This document shows positions 7,797-13,858 of a stretch of 13,858 bases of DNA, piece after piece (positions within the stretch are counted from its first letter, which is position 1; each line of letters opens with the position of its first letter). The translations under genes were made by a program, and so were the position numbers. The stretch comes from an uncultured Roseburia sp. (GTDB taxonomy: Bacteria > Bacillota > Clostridia > Lachnospirales > Lachnospiraceae), in NCBI GenBank assembly GCA_947057405.1, contig CAMSEJ010000021.1:1-13858 (forward strand). The letters run 5' to 3'. Below the pieces are notes generated by a model. The model saw only the letters and a program-made list of their open reading frames with translations. It was not told the origin of the DNA and did not search any database.

Positions 7797-7808
7797 CTCA
7801 CATTTTCC

Positions 7809-8171
7809 TTATGCCGTTACTTCTTCCGCCGCTTTTCCCAGATTCTCAAATTCCGGAATCAGCTCTTTCACCGCATCTGCCATTTTCTGGTCGTCCTTTG
7901 CGGCAATGGCATCACTGAATGCAACGATTTTTGCATTAAACTGTTCTTTATTAATCCGTTCTTTGCCATCATTCAACAAACCCATTGTACCATTTACAAC
8001 CTCTACTTCCCAGTTCACCGCATCAATAATGCCCTTTAAAAACTGGTTCGTATCATCCAGGCGCTTACCGGACAACTCCTTTACGACGATATTCATATTC
8101 TTAAGTACCCGTCCGTTAAACTCCATTAATACCTCTAACGCTTCTTTCTGTTCTGCTCTTTTATCTTCCAT
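7809..8171 (-). CDS. Small charged helical protein, unknown function, likely in the sigma-28 regulon
   Basis: 120 residues, rich in Glu, Asp and Lys, with no cysteine, signal peptide or membrane segment. The sequence suggests three or four amphipathic helices (about 3-34, 39-66, 74-92 and 94-118), with a lone Trp at 54. I do not recognise the family. In size and helical character it resembles small export chaperones or coiled regulators, but no signature supports either. An in-frame stop at 8178 leaves the ATG at 8171 as the only sensible start, yet no good ribosome binding site precedes it. A four-codon reading frame (8178-8192) ending 6 bases upstream has the better one. A sigma-28-like promoter lies upstream and a terminator downstream, so it can form its own transcript while sitting between glycosylation genes. 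Confidence 0.75.
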   Translation of the reverse strand: MEDKRAEQKEALEVLMEFNGRVLKNMNIVVKELSGKRLDDTNQFLKGIIDAVNWEVEVVNGTMGLLNDGKERINKEQFNAKIVAFSDAIAAKDDQKMADAVKELIPEFENLGKAAEEVTA

Positions 8172-8177
8172 GATTCT

Positions 8178-8192
8178 TTACCCGGCCGTCAT
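8178..8192 (-). other. Possible four-codon leader ORF before the 120-aa gene
   Basis: ATG ACG GCC GGG TAA on the minus strand, preceded by GAAAGGGAAGG (8195-8205). It ends 6 bases before the ATG of the 120-aa gene, which itself lacks a clear ribosome binding site. Translation by re-initiation is possible. The pattern is short enough to be chance. Confidence 0.3.
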
Positions 8193-8224
8193 AGCCTTCC
8201 CTTTCTATACGTTTTCTCCTATTA

Positions 8225-8251
8225 ATATCGGACAATCCCCCCATAATCTTA
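8225..8251 (-). promoter_or_regulatory. Sigma-28/sigma-D-like (motility-type) promoter
   Basis: On the minus strand TAAG (8248-8251) is followed by exactly 15 bases and TCCGATAT (8225-8232). The B. subtilis sigma-D consensus is TAAA, 14-16 bases, GCCGATAT; this site differs at one base in each box. It lies in a non-coding gap and points at the 120-aa gene, giving a leader of about 47 bases. No comparable sigma-A promoter was found on this strand in the gap. Confidence 0.6.
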
Positions 8252-8299
8252 ACGCCGCCCGCAAACAAAATTTACGGCATTCTGCCCCTGCGTAATCCC

Positions 8300-8328
8300 T
8301 TGTACAAATACCTCCTTTATGCTAAGAT
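8300..8328 (+). promoter_or_regulatory. Weak candidate promoter of the CgeB-like glycosyltransferase
   Basis: TTGTAC (8300-8305), a 17-base spacer, then TAAGAT (8323-8328) preceded by TGC, an extended -10 arrangement. An alternative is TATATA at 8367-8372 with a poor -35. The 8172-8407 gap must hold a promoter for the plus-strand gene, but neither site is convincing. Confidence 0.3.
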
Positions 8329-8407
8329 AAGTGTGATTTTGATTTATGCTCCAATAATCCCAAACCTATATACTACACAAACCAACAATGAAACGAGGTA
8401 TTTGTTT

Positions 8408-9571
8408 ATGAACATCTTATACTATTGCTGGAATGAAAATTCCTCCGCAGACATCGAACAGTCTTTTTCCCGCCTGGGTTATTCGTTCGCCAAACTAACC
8501 GGCCGTTTCGACAGCTACGATTCCGACCCCGGCCGGGAACTGCAAATAGAAGAGCTGCTCCGCCAATACAAATTCGACTGTATTTTTACCTTCAATTATT
8601 TTCCGATATTGTCCGCCATTGCCCAAAAGCATCAGCTTCCTTACATCGCATGGATCTACGACTGCCCGAACCTTACCATCTATTCCCGCACCGTCAGAAA
8701 TCCCTGCAACTATCTTTTTCTATTTGACCGGGCGCTGTACAGCCAGGCATGCTCGCTGGGCGCCGAACATGCCTGGCATATGCCGCTTGCCGTCAATACA
8801 CACCGGTTAAACCAACAATTAGCGCCAAACGGGCGAGACGGACAGGAAAACGCTTTTTCTTACGATATCTCCTTCATGGGAAGCCTGTATGAAAACAATA
8901 TGTATGATCAGATACAATATCTTCCGGACCGGCTGCGCGGATATTTTGACGGCGTCATGCGGGCGCAGCAGGAAATATGGGGATACCATTTCCTGGAAGA
9001 GCTGATTAGCGATGATATTTTAAAGGATGCGCTTTCCTACATCAAACTAGAGGAAAATCCTGCTTATACCTTTTCTCCCCGTCAGATTATCATCAATATG
9101 CTGGATCAGAAAATTACTTCCGCCGAACGGATCCGCCTGCTGCAAAAAACTGCCCAAACCTACACGCTGGATCTGTTTTCCGGTTCGTCCTGTGAGACAG
9201 TTCCAAACTGCAGGCCGCACGGCGCCGTTTCTTATACCGAAGAAATGCCGTTTGTATTCCGGGATTCAAAAATCAACCTGAATATCTCGCTGCGCTCCAT
9301 TACAAGCGGCATCCCGCTGCGCTGCTTAGATATCATGGGCGCGCGCGGTTTCCTGTTATCCAATTACCAGCCGGAACTGGCAGAATATTTTGTCGCAGGA
9401 GAGGATTTTATCTATTTTGAATCGGATGAGGATTTGCTTGCCAAAGCAGAATATTTTCTCACACATGAGAAGGAACGCAGGGAAATCGCCTGCAACGGAT
9501 GGCAGAAAATACAATCCGGTTTCTCTTATGAAACGAAACTAAACGAGATCTTTTTCGCTGTGGGCATTTGA
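8408..9571 (+). CDS. DUF3880/CgeB-like glycosyltransferase
   Basis: 387 residues, predicted cytoplasmic GT-B-type glycosyltransferase. The N-terminal half (1-130) matches the DUF3880 pattern: MNILYYCWNENSSADIEQSF at the start, then KFDCIFTFNYFP at 55-66, LPYIAWIYDCPNLTIYS at 77-93 and YLFLFDRALY at 102-111. The C-terminal half (about 255-385) matches the Glyco_trans_1_2 domain found in CgeB-like proteins: INLNISLRSITSGIPLRCLD at 289-308, GARGFLLSNY at 311-320 and EYFVAGEDFIYFESDEDL at 326-343, where nucleotide-sugar donors bind. The frame runs back to a TTG at 8300, but the ATG at 8408 is chosen because GAGG lies 9 bases upstream and homology begins there. It stands alone on the plus strand between two minus-strand units of glycan genes. 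Donor and acceptor are unknown. Confidence 0.85.
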   Translation: MNILYYCWNENSSADIEQSFSRLGYSFAKLTGRFDSYDSDPGRELQIEELLRQYKFDCIFTFNYFPILSAIAQKHQLPYIAWIYDCPNLTIYSRTVRNPCNYLFLFDRALYSQACSLGAEHAWHMPLAVNTHRLNQQLAPNGRDGQENAFSYDISFMGSLYENNMYDQIQYLPDRLRGYFDGVMRAQQEIWGYHFLEELISDDILKDALSYIKLEENPAYTFSPRQIIINMLDQKITSAERIRLLQKTAQTYTLDLFSGSSCETVPNCRPHGAVSYTEEMPFVFRDSKINLNISLRSITSGIPLRCLDIMGARGFLLSNYQPELAEYFVAGEDFIYFESDEDLLAKAEYFLTHEKERREIACNGWQKIQSGFSYETKLNEIFFAVGI

Positions 9572-9581
9572 TATAAAATTA

Positions 9582-9627
9582 GCCCGCCGCATTTTCTCCC
9601 AAAACAAAGAGCAAAGGACCGGCGGGC
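9582..9627. terminator. Hairpin between convergent genes, likely bidirectional terminator
   Basis: GCCCGCCG (9582-9589) pairs perfectly with CGGCGGGC (9620-9627) over a 30-base loop, in the 75-base gap between the ends of two convergent genes. On the minus strand the stem is followed by TAATTTTATAT, a moderate T-tract. The long loop is atypical. Confidence 0.55.
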
Positions 9628-9646
9628 ATCTGCATTTCCTGTTCTG

Positions 9647-12133
9647 TCAACGGATATGCCCCCTCCAAAAATACTGATACGGCACATCCGGCTCTCCGGT
9701 ATGTGCTTCCCGGCAAAAGCTCATTTCATCCAGTACAAGGCCGTACTGCCCTGCCGCTTCCACCCACTCTTGCGCGGTATAATACTGCACATGCCCCGGA
9801 CCGCATATTCCAATATCATATTCCTTTAAACACTCCGGTATCCCTTCGCGAAACGGATGGCCGGCATGATAAAAACTGCCCGTGACCGTTCCGTCCGGCT
9901 TTAACCAGCGGCAAAGCTTCTCAAACAGACGCGATGCGTCCGCCGCATGCTCCCAAATGCCTCCGGTCAGTATGACATCAGCGGACGCTTCCTCCAGCGC
10001 CTCGTCCTCCAGCTCCAGAATATCCGCGCAAATCACCGTCTCCGCTGCCATCTGCGCCAGCTTCGCTGCCAGGGGCTCGCACTCTATCCCGATTGTACAA
10101 GCCTCCGGAAACAGATACCGGATCCTCGCTAATGTCGCCCCCGTACCGCAGCCGATATCCAAAGCGCAAAACCTTTCTTCCCGTTTTCTCAAAATCTGTC
10201 CGATTTCCCATGTTTTGACATATGAAAACCGGGACGGATGCAGCTTCCATTTCTCCGTAAACTTCTGCCGGTTGATCCCCATCAGCCTCAAGAACTGCTC
10301 TCTTTTGCGTCCGAAGCTCCTGCTGCCATAATGGAATACAAAGCTGTTCTTACACAAAAGCTGCACAAACCCCGCCTGTGCCAGACGATACCCCAAATCC
10401 GTATCCTCAAAATTCCCAGGCGAAAACCTCTCATCCAGCAGCCCAACCGCATCCAAAGCGCTTCGTTTGATCAGCAGTGAAAACCCTACCAGCCATGTCT
10501 TTTTCTCATACGAATTGGAAACCGAAACAGGATGGCGCACGGCATATTCCCGATAACTTGCCGCAGTTACCGCGTTCTCCTCTATATTCTGGTAATTCGG
10601 GCAATGATTGGACACGCTTCCGCACGCACCGACCTGCTCCGTTTCATACAAGCCCATTTGAAGCCAGAACAGAGCATGCTCCGGTACTAACGTATCGCTG
10701 TTTAACAGCCAGATATCACAGTCGTCTCCCGCCATCTCAATTCCCTGGTTGCATCCGGCAGGAAATCCCCGGTTTACCGTATTACAAATCAGCCGGATGT
10801 CTGCCTGCCCTCTGAGCCAATCCGTACTGGTATCGACAGACGCATTGTCCACCACAACCAGCTCATATGTGCCCGGGGCACAGCTTTTGCGGATGCTTTC
10901 GATACATTCCTGCGTTTCTGTCCGGGTATTATAGGAAAGAATTACAATTGCCGTTTTGGGAACATGGATATGATGTGTTTTTCGGAGCGTCTCTGCCAGC
11001 TCCTCCAGCTCTTTCTTTGCACTGTTTTGGCAAAGAAACGCCTGCTGCCGATAGTACAAATACGCCTGAACCGGGTTTTTCTGTTCGTAATACTGCCCCA
11101 GGCGGCGCACCGCAGGGAGGTAACTGCCGCATTTCCAGTAAAAATCAACCGCCGAATCCATCTCGGACAAACACTCATAAATCACACCTATATTATAATT
11201 GGCCAGGTAGGAATCCGCCCCCGTTACACTGCTTTTATGGAGTGAAATTGCCCGTTCAAACGCCGCAACCGCCTCCCGGTACCGCTCATTGTTCATATAG
11301 ATGAACCCCATCAAAAACCAGAAGTCGGAAGTCCCGCCAAACGCTTCTTCAATTCCGGTAAATCCCAACGCCTCCTCGGCGCGCCCGGCATTCAGCAGCG
11401 CATAGCCATAGCAGTGAACCATATCAATGACAAATTCCAGATTCGTCTCCAGTTCAAACGAAAGCCCCCGGGAAAAATAATGGCACGCCCCCTCATAATC
11501 CTTCATCATATAACAGGCTTTTCCGAGCTGGTATAAAATATACGGATCCTCCCCCTCTTCTTCCAGCACCTCTTTTAACAGCCCAAGATTACGCAATGCT
11601 TTATTCTGCTTCTCTGCGTCCGTCAAAAAGTACCCGCTGTGTTCCACTTCGATCGGGGCAGGGTATGTTTGATAACAGGAATGATCGTTTGCCACAAGCT
11701 GTTCATGGATTCTGCCTTCGTAGTGATAATACCTGCGGTCAAAGATACGGTTGATATACTCCTTCGCTTCCATCTGCCCCTGCCCGTTTTGCAGGTAGTT
11801 TATCCGCAGTATCCTTCCCACCGCCGCAGGCTGCTCCGCTATCAGGCTTTCCAGTTTCAAAATATCAGCAGCTTTGATCCATTCATCACTGTCCAACACA
11901 AAAACCATGTTGTTGGAAGCTTTTGAAACCGCAAAATTTTTTGCTTTTGCAAAATCACCGCACCACGGAAATTCATAAATCGCCTGTGTAAATTCGGATG
12001 CCATGGCAATCGTCCCGTCCGCAGACCCGGTGTCCACTACCACCAGCTCCAGGCCGTATCCGGTAAGCCTTTGCAGGCATTCCCTCAGATTTTCTTTTTC
12101 ATTTCTCGTAATAATGCACACCGATAAGTTCAT
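9647..12133 (-). CDS. Fused GT2 – TPR – GT2 – SAM methyltransferase glycan-building protein
   Basis: 828 residues with no membrane segment. Domain 1 (1-175) is a GT2 transferase of the SunS-like type: CIITRNEKENL at 6-16, VVVDTGSADGT at 31-41 and LDSDEW at 80-85 with the DxD metal site D81/D83. Residues 195-375 form TPR-like helical repeats (YILYQLGKACYMMKDYEGA, FWFLMGFIYMNNERYREA). Domain 2 (393-635) is a second GT2 transferase: TAIVILSYNT at 394-403, VVDNASVD at 427-434, NSDT at 478-481 as the DxD-type site, and GNFEDTDLGYR at 573-583 with the acidic base region. Domain 3 (about 645-800) is a class I SAM methyltransferase: ALDIGCGTGA at 657-666, an acidic second strand around E684, and ADIL at 703-706. 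It overlaps the upstream DUF4422 gene as ATGA. The inferred role is two sugar additions plus methylation of the same glycan. All key motifs look intact, so this appears to be a natural fusion. Confidence 0.87.
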   Translation of the reverse strand: MNLSVCIITRNEKENLRECLQRLTGYGLELVVVDTGSADGTIAMASEFTQAIYEFPWCGDFAKAKNFAVSKASNNMVFVLDSDEWIKAADILKLESLIAEQPAAVGRILRINYLQNGQGQMEAKEYINRIFDRRYYHYEGRIHEQLVANDHSCYQTYPAPIEVEHSGYFLTDAEKQNKALRNLGLLKEVLEEEGEDPYILYQLGKACYMMKDYEGACHYFSRGLSFELETNLEFVIDMVHCYGYALLNAGRAEEALGFTGIEEAFGGTSDFWFLMGFIYMNNERYREAVAAFERAISLHKSSVTGADSYLANYNIGVIYECLSEMDSAVDFYWKCGSYLPAVRRLGQYYEQKNPVQAYLYYRQQAFLCQNSAKKELEELAETLRKTHHIHVPKTAIVILSYNTRTETQECIESIRKSCAPGTYELVVVDNASVDTSTDWLRGQADIRLICNTVNRGFPAGCNQGIEMAGDDCDIWLLNSDTLVPEHALFWLQMGLYETEQVGACGSVSNHCPNYQNIEENAVTAASYREYAVRHPVSVSNSYEKKTWLVGFSLLIKRSALDAVGLLDERFSPGNFEDTDLGYRLAQAGFVQLLCKNSFVFHYGSRSFGRKREQFLRLMGINRQKFTEKWKLHPSRFSYVKTWEIGQILRKREERFCALDIGCGTGATLARIRYLFPEACTIGIECEPLAAKLAQMAAETVICADILELEDEALEEASADVILTGGIWEHAADASRLFEKLCRWLKPDGTVTGSFYHAGHPFREGIPECLKEYDIGICGPGHVQYYTAQEWVEAAGQYGLVLDEMSFCREAHTGEPDVPYQYFWRGHIR

Positions 12134-13293
12134 GAAAGCCGTACCCCTTCCAGCCCGTTGGCATCTTCTGCTTTACCGTTCTGCATGTAAAACCGCTTTA
12201 TCTGCTCCAGTACAGCTGCTTTGTCCGAAATAATACCCGGGCAGTTCATTAACATCACCGCTACCATGACCCAGGAAACCCCATTTTTAAGAAAATATTG
12301 CCTGTACGCTTCATCAAACTGCCCCTGGCCGCATGCATTTAACATCTCCGCAACGCTCCGATAGTGGACAATCTGGCGATCCAGGTGTACCGAATACTGG
12401 CAGAGCCCACCAATTCCACGAGCCCGTTCTTCCTCCATGATATATAAAAGCTGTTCTATCACCGGGATTTCCCCCTTGATATCGGAAAGCTCCAGGCGGA
12501 CATCCGGCCTGATATGGAGCATTTCATAAAACAGTTCCTTTGCCTGCGAAATTTCTCCCATTTTTACCAACTGGGAAACAGCATGCTTTAATTCCACCGT
12601 CTCTGCTTTTTCCGCCGTAATTCCAATCGGACATTCATATGCCTTCAGCCTGTTTTTGGTAATCCAAAGCAGCAATAACTGCTCGGACAAAAAACCAAAT
12701 ACCCTGCGGTTATACAGATCATAGGTACTGACATCAATCTCCTGCTCCGCTTCCCGCAGAATCGAAAACAGCCAGTCGGCATAATCCATAAACAGCTCAC
12801 GTCCTGTTACCATCAAATTACCGTAATAATACTTTGGCTGACCGATCACCTGTTCAAACAGTGGATAATCGTCAGGGTACAGGCTTTTTACGGCCCGTCC
12901 CACCGCATACAAATCCTCTATATTGTGCGCTTCCCCATAGTACTGTAAATAAGGCTGATCCGCTGTCATGCCGGGAGAAACGATAACGTCATAGCTGCTC
13001 AACAGGCGTTCGTAATCGGTTCGTCTAAGCAAATTTCGATCCTGGTCTACAAAAAAACGACGGTAATGGCAAATTCCAATCAAATCGGAATCCTTATCGT
13101 TTTTCCAGACCCAGTAAACGCCTGTCAGCTCACCGTAACGATCATTCCATTGTGAAATATGCTCGCCGGTATCATCACCTATGTAACCCAAATCTCCGCC
13201 CAATGCACGGCCTACATGCAAAGGGATATATAATGTATTGTCTTCCGGTTCTAAAAAACGCTTGTGCGTCATCGTGTATATTCTGGTTCGCAT
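12130..13293 (-). CDS. DUF4422 glycosyltransferase with helical C-terminal extension
   Basis: 387 residues, a putative glycosyltransferase and paralogue of the N-terminal domain of the 5684-7249 protein. Shared blocks in the same order are RIYTMTHKR at 4-12, LYIPLHVGRA at 21-30, GYIGDDTGEHIS at 36-47, ELTGVYWVWKN at 55-65 and GICHYRRFF at 73-81. The DUF4422 domain ends near 225. Residues 230-375 are helical and resemble degenerate TPR-like repeats rather than a second transferase. The frame opens at an ATG at 13308 that has no ribosome binding site. The ATG at 13293 has GGAG 9 bases upstream and places the RIY motif right at the start, as in the paralogue, so it is preferred. It is the first gene of a two-gene operon and overlaps the GT2-TPR-GT2-methyltransferase gene by four bases, implying they act on the same glycan. 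Confidence 0.83.
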   Translation of the reverse strand: MRTRIYTMTHKRFLEPEDNTLYIPLHVGRALGGDLGYIGDDTGEHISQWNDRYGELTGVYWVWKNDKDSDLIGICHYRRFFVDQDRNLLRRTDYERLLSSYDVIVSPGMTADQPYLQYYGEAHNIEDLYAVGRAVKSLYPDDYPLFEQVIGQPKYYYGNLMVTGRELFMDYADWLFSILREAEQEIDVSTYDLYNRRVFGFLSEQLLLLWITKNRLKAYECPIGITAEKAETVELKHAVSQLVKMGEISQAKELFYEMLHIRPDVRLELSDIKGEIPVIEQLLYIMEEERARGIGGLCQYSVHLDRQIVHYRSVAEMLNACGQGQFDEAYRQYFLKNGVSWVMVAVMLMNCPGIISDKAAVLEQIKRFYMQNGKAEDANGLEGVRLS

Positions 13294-13302
13294 CGGACAC
13301 TG

Positions 13303-13306
13303 CTCC
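13303..13306 (-). promoter_or_regulatory. Ribosome binding site that fixes the DUF4422 start at 13293
   Basis: GGAG on the minus strand, 9 bases before the ATG at 13293. It overlaps the alternative ATG at 13308, which has only TTGGA immediately before it. The promoter position (start point near 13330) permits either. Confidence 0.6.
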
Positions 13307-13336
13307 ATTCCAAACTAATTTTTATGATATATAAAA

Positions 13337-13365
13337 AGTATAACGAACAAAAAAAGCAAAGTCAA
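13337..13365 (-). promoter_or_regulatory. Near-consensus sigma-A promoter of the DUF4422/GT2 fusion operon
   Basis: On the minus strand TTGACT (13360-13365), a 17-base spacer containing a T-run, then TATACT (13337-13342). Each box differs from consensus by one base. The expected start near 13330 leaves a leader of about 37 bases. It suggests strong expression by the main sigma factor, unlike the sigma-28-like site of the other minus-strand unit. Confidence 0.8.
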
Positions 13366-13478
13366 TCGAGATTTCATCGTTGTACAATACGAAAATACTT
13401 TCCGGACTTTGAATGCAAAAACATTTGACATATTCCAGGAGCAACAAGCCAGTTCGGCAAAAAGAAATAAAACCCGAA

Positions 13479-13507
13479 TTGCGGCACAAAGAAAACCGTG
13501 GTATAAT
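13479..13507 (+). promoter_or_regulatory. Extended -10 promoter of the truncated 3'-end gene
   Basis: TTGCGG (13479-13484), a 17-base spacer, then a perfect TATAAT (13502-13507) preceded by TGG, an extended -10 element that offsets the poor -35. It is 39 bases before the TTG start at 13546. The 13294-13545 gap is AT-rich and holds the two divergent promoters; nothing else was recognised in it. Confidence 0.65.
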
Positions 13508-13545
13508 ACAGACAATAAAAATACCAAATAAAGGAGATACACGAA

Positions 13546-13811
13546 TTGACTCAAAAAGGCTTGTGTTTTAAAAACAACTATGAAAATATTGGGGACTGTA
13601 TAAATCAAAACGGTGGTTTATGTATTGTAATTACCACAGCGCTATGGGGCGAACTGTTGCTTGCAGAAGGGCAAATTAACGTTGATTATTTTTTTGTTGT
13701 ATTTAATGAAACCGTCAATAATATATGCGGCATTCCGGTTATCAATGACAGCCAATTGCTGGAATTGATTTGGAAAAGCAGCAAACGTGCAACAATTATA
13801 ATGTGCCTGGG
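13546..13811 (+). CDS. Truncated gene, Rossmann-like N-terminal domain of a possible glycan-modification protein
   Basis: About 88 genuine codons from a TTG start with AAGGAG 9 bases upstream; the frame then runs into adapter sequence at 13812, so its true C-terminus is missing. The visible part includes an N-terminal stretch with NIGDCINQNGG, a strand DYFFVVFNE, then ICGIPVINDSQLLELI and TIIMCLG. The 'CGIPVI....L..L' pattern after a hydrophobic strand recalls the nucleotide- or CoA-binding-like domain often attached to methyltransferases and transferases in surface-glycan clusters, but the Asn-Asp cofactor loop is not typical. The gene is visibly more AT-rich than the rest of the window. The product is left unnamed. 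Confidence 0.55.
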
Positions 13812-13858
13812 AGATCGGAAGAGCACACGTCTGAACTCCAGTCACATGGCATGATCTC
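13812..13858. other. Illumina TruSeq adapter and index read-through (artefact)
   Basis: The sequence from 13812 begins AGATCGGAAGAGC and continues as the TruSeq read-1 3' adapter to 13845. It is followed by eight bases that look like an index (ATGGCATG, 13846-13853) and ATCTC, the start of the post-index adapter. Translations give KSTRLNSSH on the plus strand and GVQTCALPI on the minus strand, known signatures of adapter contamination in protein databases. These bases are not genome. Confidence 0.98.

Noticed and set aside
8300..8407. TTG start extending the CgeB-like protein by 36 residues
   Set aside because: The added part contains the candidate promoter boxes, and the ATG at 8408 has a proper ribosome binding site and the expected family start.
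10151..10158. GCCGATAT on the plus strand, matching the sigma-28 -10 box
   Set aside because: It encodes part of the DIGCG motif of the methyltransferase domain on the other strand, and no TAAA box lies at the right distance.
13315..13608. Minus-strand hydrophobic 97-aa ORF
   Set aside because: It runs through both promoters and the start of the plus-strand gene in an AT-rich stretch, has no ribosome binding site and looks like chance.
13642..13845. Minus-strand ORF of 67 aa at the contig end
   Set aside because: Its first residues are translated adapter (GVQTCALPI), and the rest is the reverse of the truncated plus-strand gene.
1..13858. tRNA, rRNA, CRISPR array, insertion sequence or phage genes
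   Set aside because: No matching structures, repeat arrays or transposase-like reading frames were seen on either strand.

Overview
The window looks like part of a Clostridia genome, most likely Lachnospiraceae. This rests on strong AAGGAGG-type ribosome binding sites, extended -10 promoters, a secreted GH63 enzyme with FIVAR and Fn3-like tail modules, DUF4422 glycosyltransferases and a sigma-28/sigma-D-like promoter. No genus can be named. The last 47 bases (13812-13858) are Illumina adapter plus index, not genome, so this is the end of a short-read (probably metagenomic) contig.

Layout. (1) 1-133, minus: 5' end of a PadR-type regulator with a near-consensus promoter and a palindromic operator. 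(2) 376-3333, plus: a 985-residue secreted GH63-like glycoside hydrolase, divergent from padR. A perfect 14-bp hairpin (3343-3382) separates it from the next operon. (3) 7718 down to 3392, minus: a compact four-gene operon coding for a 155-aa methyltransferase-like protein, a DUF4422/capsule-type double glycosyltransferase, a ManC-type mannose-1-phosphate guanylyltransferase and a ManA-type mannose-6-phosphate isomerase, all touching or overlapping. (4) 7809-8171, minus: a 120-aa helical protein of unknown function behind a sigma-28-like promoter, with its own imperfect terminator. (5) 8408-9571, plus: a DUF3880/CgeB-like glycosyltransferase. (6) 13293 down to 9647, minus: a second operon from a near-consensus promoter, coding for a DUF4422 glycosyltransferase and an 828-aa GT2-TPR-GT2-methyltransferase fusion. 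(7) 13546-13811, plus: an AT-rich gene cut off by the contig end.

How the genes fit together. ManA and ManC cover two of the three steps from fructose-6-phosphate to GDP-mannose; phosphomannomutase is absent here. The four glycosyltransferase proteins carry at least six glycosyltransferase-like domains, and the fusion also carries a methyltransferase, so the region looks able to build and methylate a glycan on a surface or secreted target. The sigma-28-like promoter points to flagellin as a plausible acceptor, but no flagellar structural gene is in view, so this remains inference. The GH63 enzyme and PadR regulator appear to be a neighbouring, separate unit.
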